Shown: in pieces, positions 61,803-64,000 of the stretch | How the letters are laid out: each line of letters begins with the position of its first letter | Position numbering within the stretch: the stretch's first letter is position 1 | DNA from: Cinnamomum chago | Taxonomy: Eukaryota > Streptophyta > Magnoliopsida > Laurales > Lauraceae | NCBI GenBank assembly: GCA_038049695.1 | Contig: CP142451.1 | Coordinates: 67,399,501 to 67,463,500 of the forward strand | Reading direction: 5' to 3' | DNA: 64,000 nucleotides | The notes under the pieces: generated by a model | The model's input: only the letters and a program-made list of their open reading frames with translations | Told to the model about the DNA's origin: nothing | The model's database searches: none | Made by a program: the position numbers and the translations under genes

Positions 61803-63367
61803 TGATGGACCCGGCTTTTGTCTTTTTCCAAAGCGGCCTCCGCCCCGGGGCTGACGGGGTATGGTGGAGGGAAAAAGGAAAAGCGGGCATCAGTTTTTTT
61901 GTACGGGTATGCCAATTTCTCTTTAATACTTGGAATTTAGAAATGGTGATCCGGAGATCCACCTTCACAAGTAAAAAGGGAAATGAAACTTTTTTCTAGT
62001 TTTCCATTGCATACATATTTTAATAAAAGAGACAGTTTTGTTTGAATGCCGTGAAAGGCGTTTTTGTGCCGTAGAAGGCGGTTTGGTGCCGTTGGAGGCG
62101 ATTTTGCCATGAAAGGCGATTTACAAATCTTATCAATAATGAAAGACAAGAGATGTGATTTTTTGTCTCTTTAGAAAAAATACAATTTACAACAGAAAAG
62201 TAAGAAAAAGGAATCAACTTCTCATGCGATTGTGGGAGGGCTCGTTCAGATCGATGGTCGCGAGTCATGTATGGGCTCCGCCATCGTCCTTCAGATGAGA
62301 ACATAGTGCTTGATTTCTTGGCTTGGCTCCAACCTCAGATTTTTAGAGGATAAGGACCAAGATAAGGTCCTATATCCGGTAAAAAACTGAGTAGACGGGC
62401 TGAAAAGCCGCATCTAGCCATGTTGGATAGAAGGAGAGGTGGTCTTTGGGGGGGTGGCCCCCCAAGGGGCTTCAATCACCTTGTTGAACTTGTTGCAGCA
62501 GAGTTTTCTTGAAGGAGCAGGGTTGTAGAGATTTCTCCAAGGATTTTTGAATGATTTTCTGGCGATTTTTCCGGATCTGTGGCGATTTTCCCGGATCCTT
62601 CTGTGTGTGTCCCCCTCCTTGAAATGCTTGGAGGGGACTCCTATTTATAGGCCTTTAGGTAGCCTTTAGGAGTGATTTATGAGCCTTTATGGTAATAAAG
62701 CTCATTAAGGGAGGAGTTACGAGTTTAATTGCTTTTTGTTTTGTAACTCCTGACCCTTGGATTTCATTGGCCGGAGGAGAGTCATGGGCATTTAATGGCC
62801 TTTAATCTCCATTATGTTAGGAGTTTCATGGCTTGAATGCCATGATTGCTTGGACTTGTAACTCCTGAACGGAGGCTTCTGATTGGGCCGTTCAAGATAA
62901 TGGGTTAATGACCGCATTAACTTGCCATAAACGGGCCAATTGATTGCACTAAGTGGCCACCTCGGTAGCTGAAGAGTCGCGGGCCATGTTGCGTCTCTTG
63001 GAATTCCCTTTGCGTTGATCATCGATGGATCCTTATGTAAATCAACATCAGATGATCATGTAGTTTCAGACATTGGTTGATACCAGCGGGCCGGCAGCAT
63101 CTGTCCAGTCGATTTCGCGATCGGGCGGGCAGAAAGTGCACTTTTTGGTTGTTCAGCTGGCGATCAACGAAGTTTTTGAAGTTCTTGGAAGGATTCCTGT
63201 GATCTTGGCGAATATCGGCGAATTTGGAGCCTCAAAAGTCTGAATCTGGAAAAATCACAGGGACAGAACAACTCGTCTCGCGAAAACGGACGAAACGGGG
63301 GGTCCCGGGGCGAAATCGGCGCCCCGGACCTCCCAGGGTCGCCGGCCCCATGGTCTCCGGCGACCAT
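61803..63367 (-). repeat. Truncated 5' LTR of the main Tat element
   Basis: Nearly identical to 37876-39445 of the 3' LTR, then cut within the GC-rich cluster. About 1.1 kb of the U3 start is missing, so the 159-bp array is absent. TATA box kept at 62642-62649 and mini-hairpin repeats at 62047-62118. Confidence 0.85.
62642..62649 (-). promoter_or_regulatory. TATA box of the Tat 5' LTR
   Basis: Minus strand TATAAATA in the same context as in the 3' LTR. The core promoter of the main element therefore survives although most of the upstream LTR was deleted. Confidence 0.6.
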
Positions 63368-63378
63368 GCGCCCCGGAC

Positions 63379-64000
63379 TAGTTTCATTATTAAAAAAAAT
63401 CCAAAAATCCAAGTTTTGGAACCTTTTCCAAACTTGACCAAATTTTCGACCCTTGAACCTAAAAATCATGGTTTGAAATAAAATCAGGATTCAAAGATTT
63501 CCACCCTAGTCCTCCCTACCTTTTACCACCAAAATGGTTTTAGGTCAAAATTTGTGACCCTTGTGTCTTTAAACAAAAATTCTTTAAAAAAAACAAATGC
63601 GAGGAAGCGACATGCAGTTGATACTTGCAAAACCCAAAAATCAGAAGGATGCGAACCCCATTCGATACTTCCAAAACCTCAAAATCGCAAGGAAGCGACA
63701 CCTCGTCGATACTTGCAAAATTTAAAAAAATCGTGGAGATGCAACATTTCAAGTCGATATCCACAAACCCAAAATTCAAACAAAAAAATCGAGGTCCAAA
63801 ACACCTCAAAATTTCAAAAATTGTGGGGAAACGACATTCAATCAGTACCCCCAAAACAATATTTTTGAAAGCGAGGAAGCGGCATTCCATCGATACTCAC
63901 AAAATTGGATGAGCAAGGATGTGACATTCCATCGATACTTGCAAAACCATCCAGCAGGGAAGCGACACTTAGTCGATACTTGCACCCAAATTCACGAGGA
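63379..64000 (+). repeat. Tat copy II 3' UTR with tandem repeat A
   Basis: 63379-63597 is homologous to 7236-7430 of Tat copy I (AAAAAAAATCC, ACTTGACCAAATTTTCGACC, CACCCTAGTCC). Repeat A units then run from 63598 to the window end. It is the downstream half of the old element whose integrase is at 36799-37875, separated by the main Tat insertion. Confidence 0.8.

Overview
The window looks like a repeat-dense stretch of a flowering-plant nuclear genome. It is built almost entirely of nested LTR retrotransposons plus one DNA transposon, and no intact host gene is visible. Host sequence appears only as intron-bearing exon fragments of three plant genes (ribosomal protein S13, a long-chain acyl-CoA synthetase, a GT31 beta-1,3-galactosyltransferase) carried inside a CACTA transposon. 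The species cannot be told from the sequence. LAYOUT, LEFT TO RIGHT: 1-708 is the end of an unidentified LTR-type repeat. 709-4592 is a minus-strand Ty1/copia element (gag remnant, leader, tRNA-iMet-type primer site, 1.7 kb LTR) sitting in the gag of an old plus-strand Ty3/gypsy Tat-lineage element (Tat copy I, 4593-9252 and 13341-15275). Copy I lost protease, RT and both RNases H by internal deletion, but keeps an integrase remnant, two 3'-UTR tandem-repeat arrays and an extra ORF (aORF) in antisense. That aORF is split by a 4,088-bp gypsy solo LTR (9253-13340) with a perfect 5-bp target duplication. 15276-31101 holds SIRE/Maximus-like copia elements: a plus copy with gag remnant and env-like ORF, and two LTR/internal units on the minus strand with non-coding interiors. 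These are mixed with a fragment of a gypsy LTR, an unrelated copia-type LTR piece and a hAT transposase fragment. 31102-35408 is a second copy of the 4-kb gypsy LTR, 35409-36798 a second copy of the copia LTR, and 36799-37875 an integrase fragment of a second old plus-strand Tat element (copy II). 37876-63367 is the main resident: a 25.5-kb minus-strand Tat element with 3' LTR, antisense aORF, tandem-repeat 3' UTR, integrase, tandem RNase H domains, RT, protease, gag, tandem-repeat 5' UTR, primer site and truncated 5' LTR. 63368-64000 is the rest of Tat copy II. A 6,624-bp Pack-CACTA transposon (47212-53835, TTC duplication) lies inside the RT coding region of the main Tat element, six codons after the YVDD catalytic motif. 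HOW THE PARTS RELATE: the order of events can be read from the nesting. Old Tat copies came first; copia LTRs, the gypsy LTR and the main Tat element then landed in them; the CACTA landed in the main Tat. The Tat assignment rests on two consecutive RNase H domains, a G-patch-like segment after protease, tandem repeats between pol and 3' LTR, and the extra ORF. The main Tat element has three in-frame stops, two frameshifts, the CACTA insertion and a truncated 5' LTR, so it is not autonomous. Points of most interest are the three-gene Pack-CACTA, the antisense aORF with its own TATA box and intron, a mini-hairpin repeat whose stem is inverted between LTR and 3' UTR while the loop stays the same, and palindromic CpG-rich clusters recurring in three unrelated LTR families.
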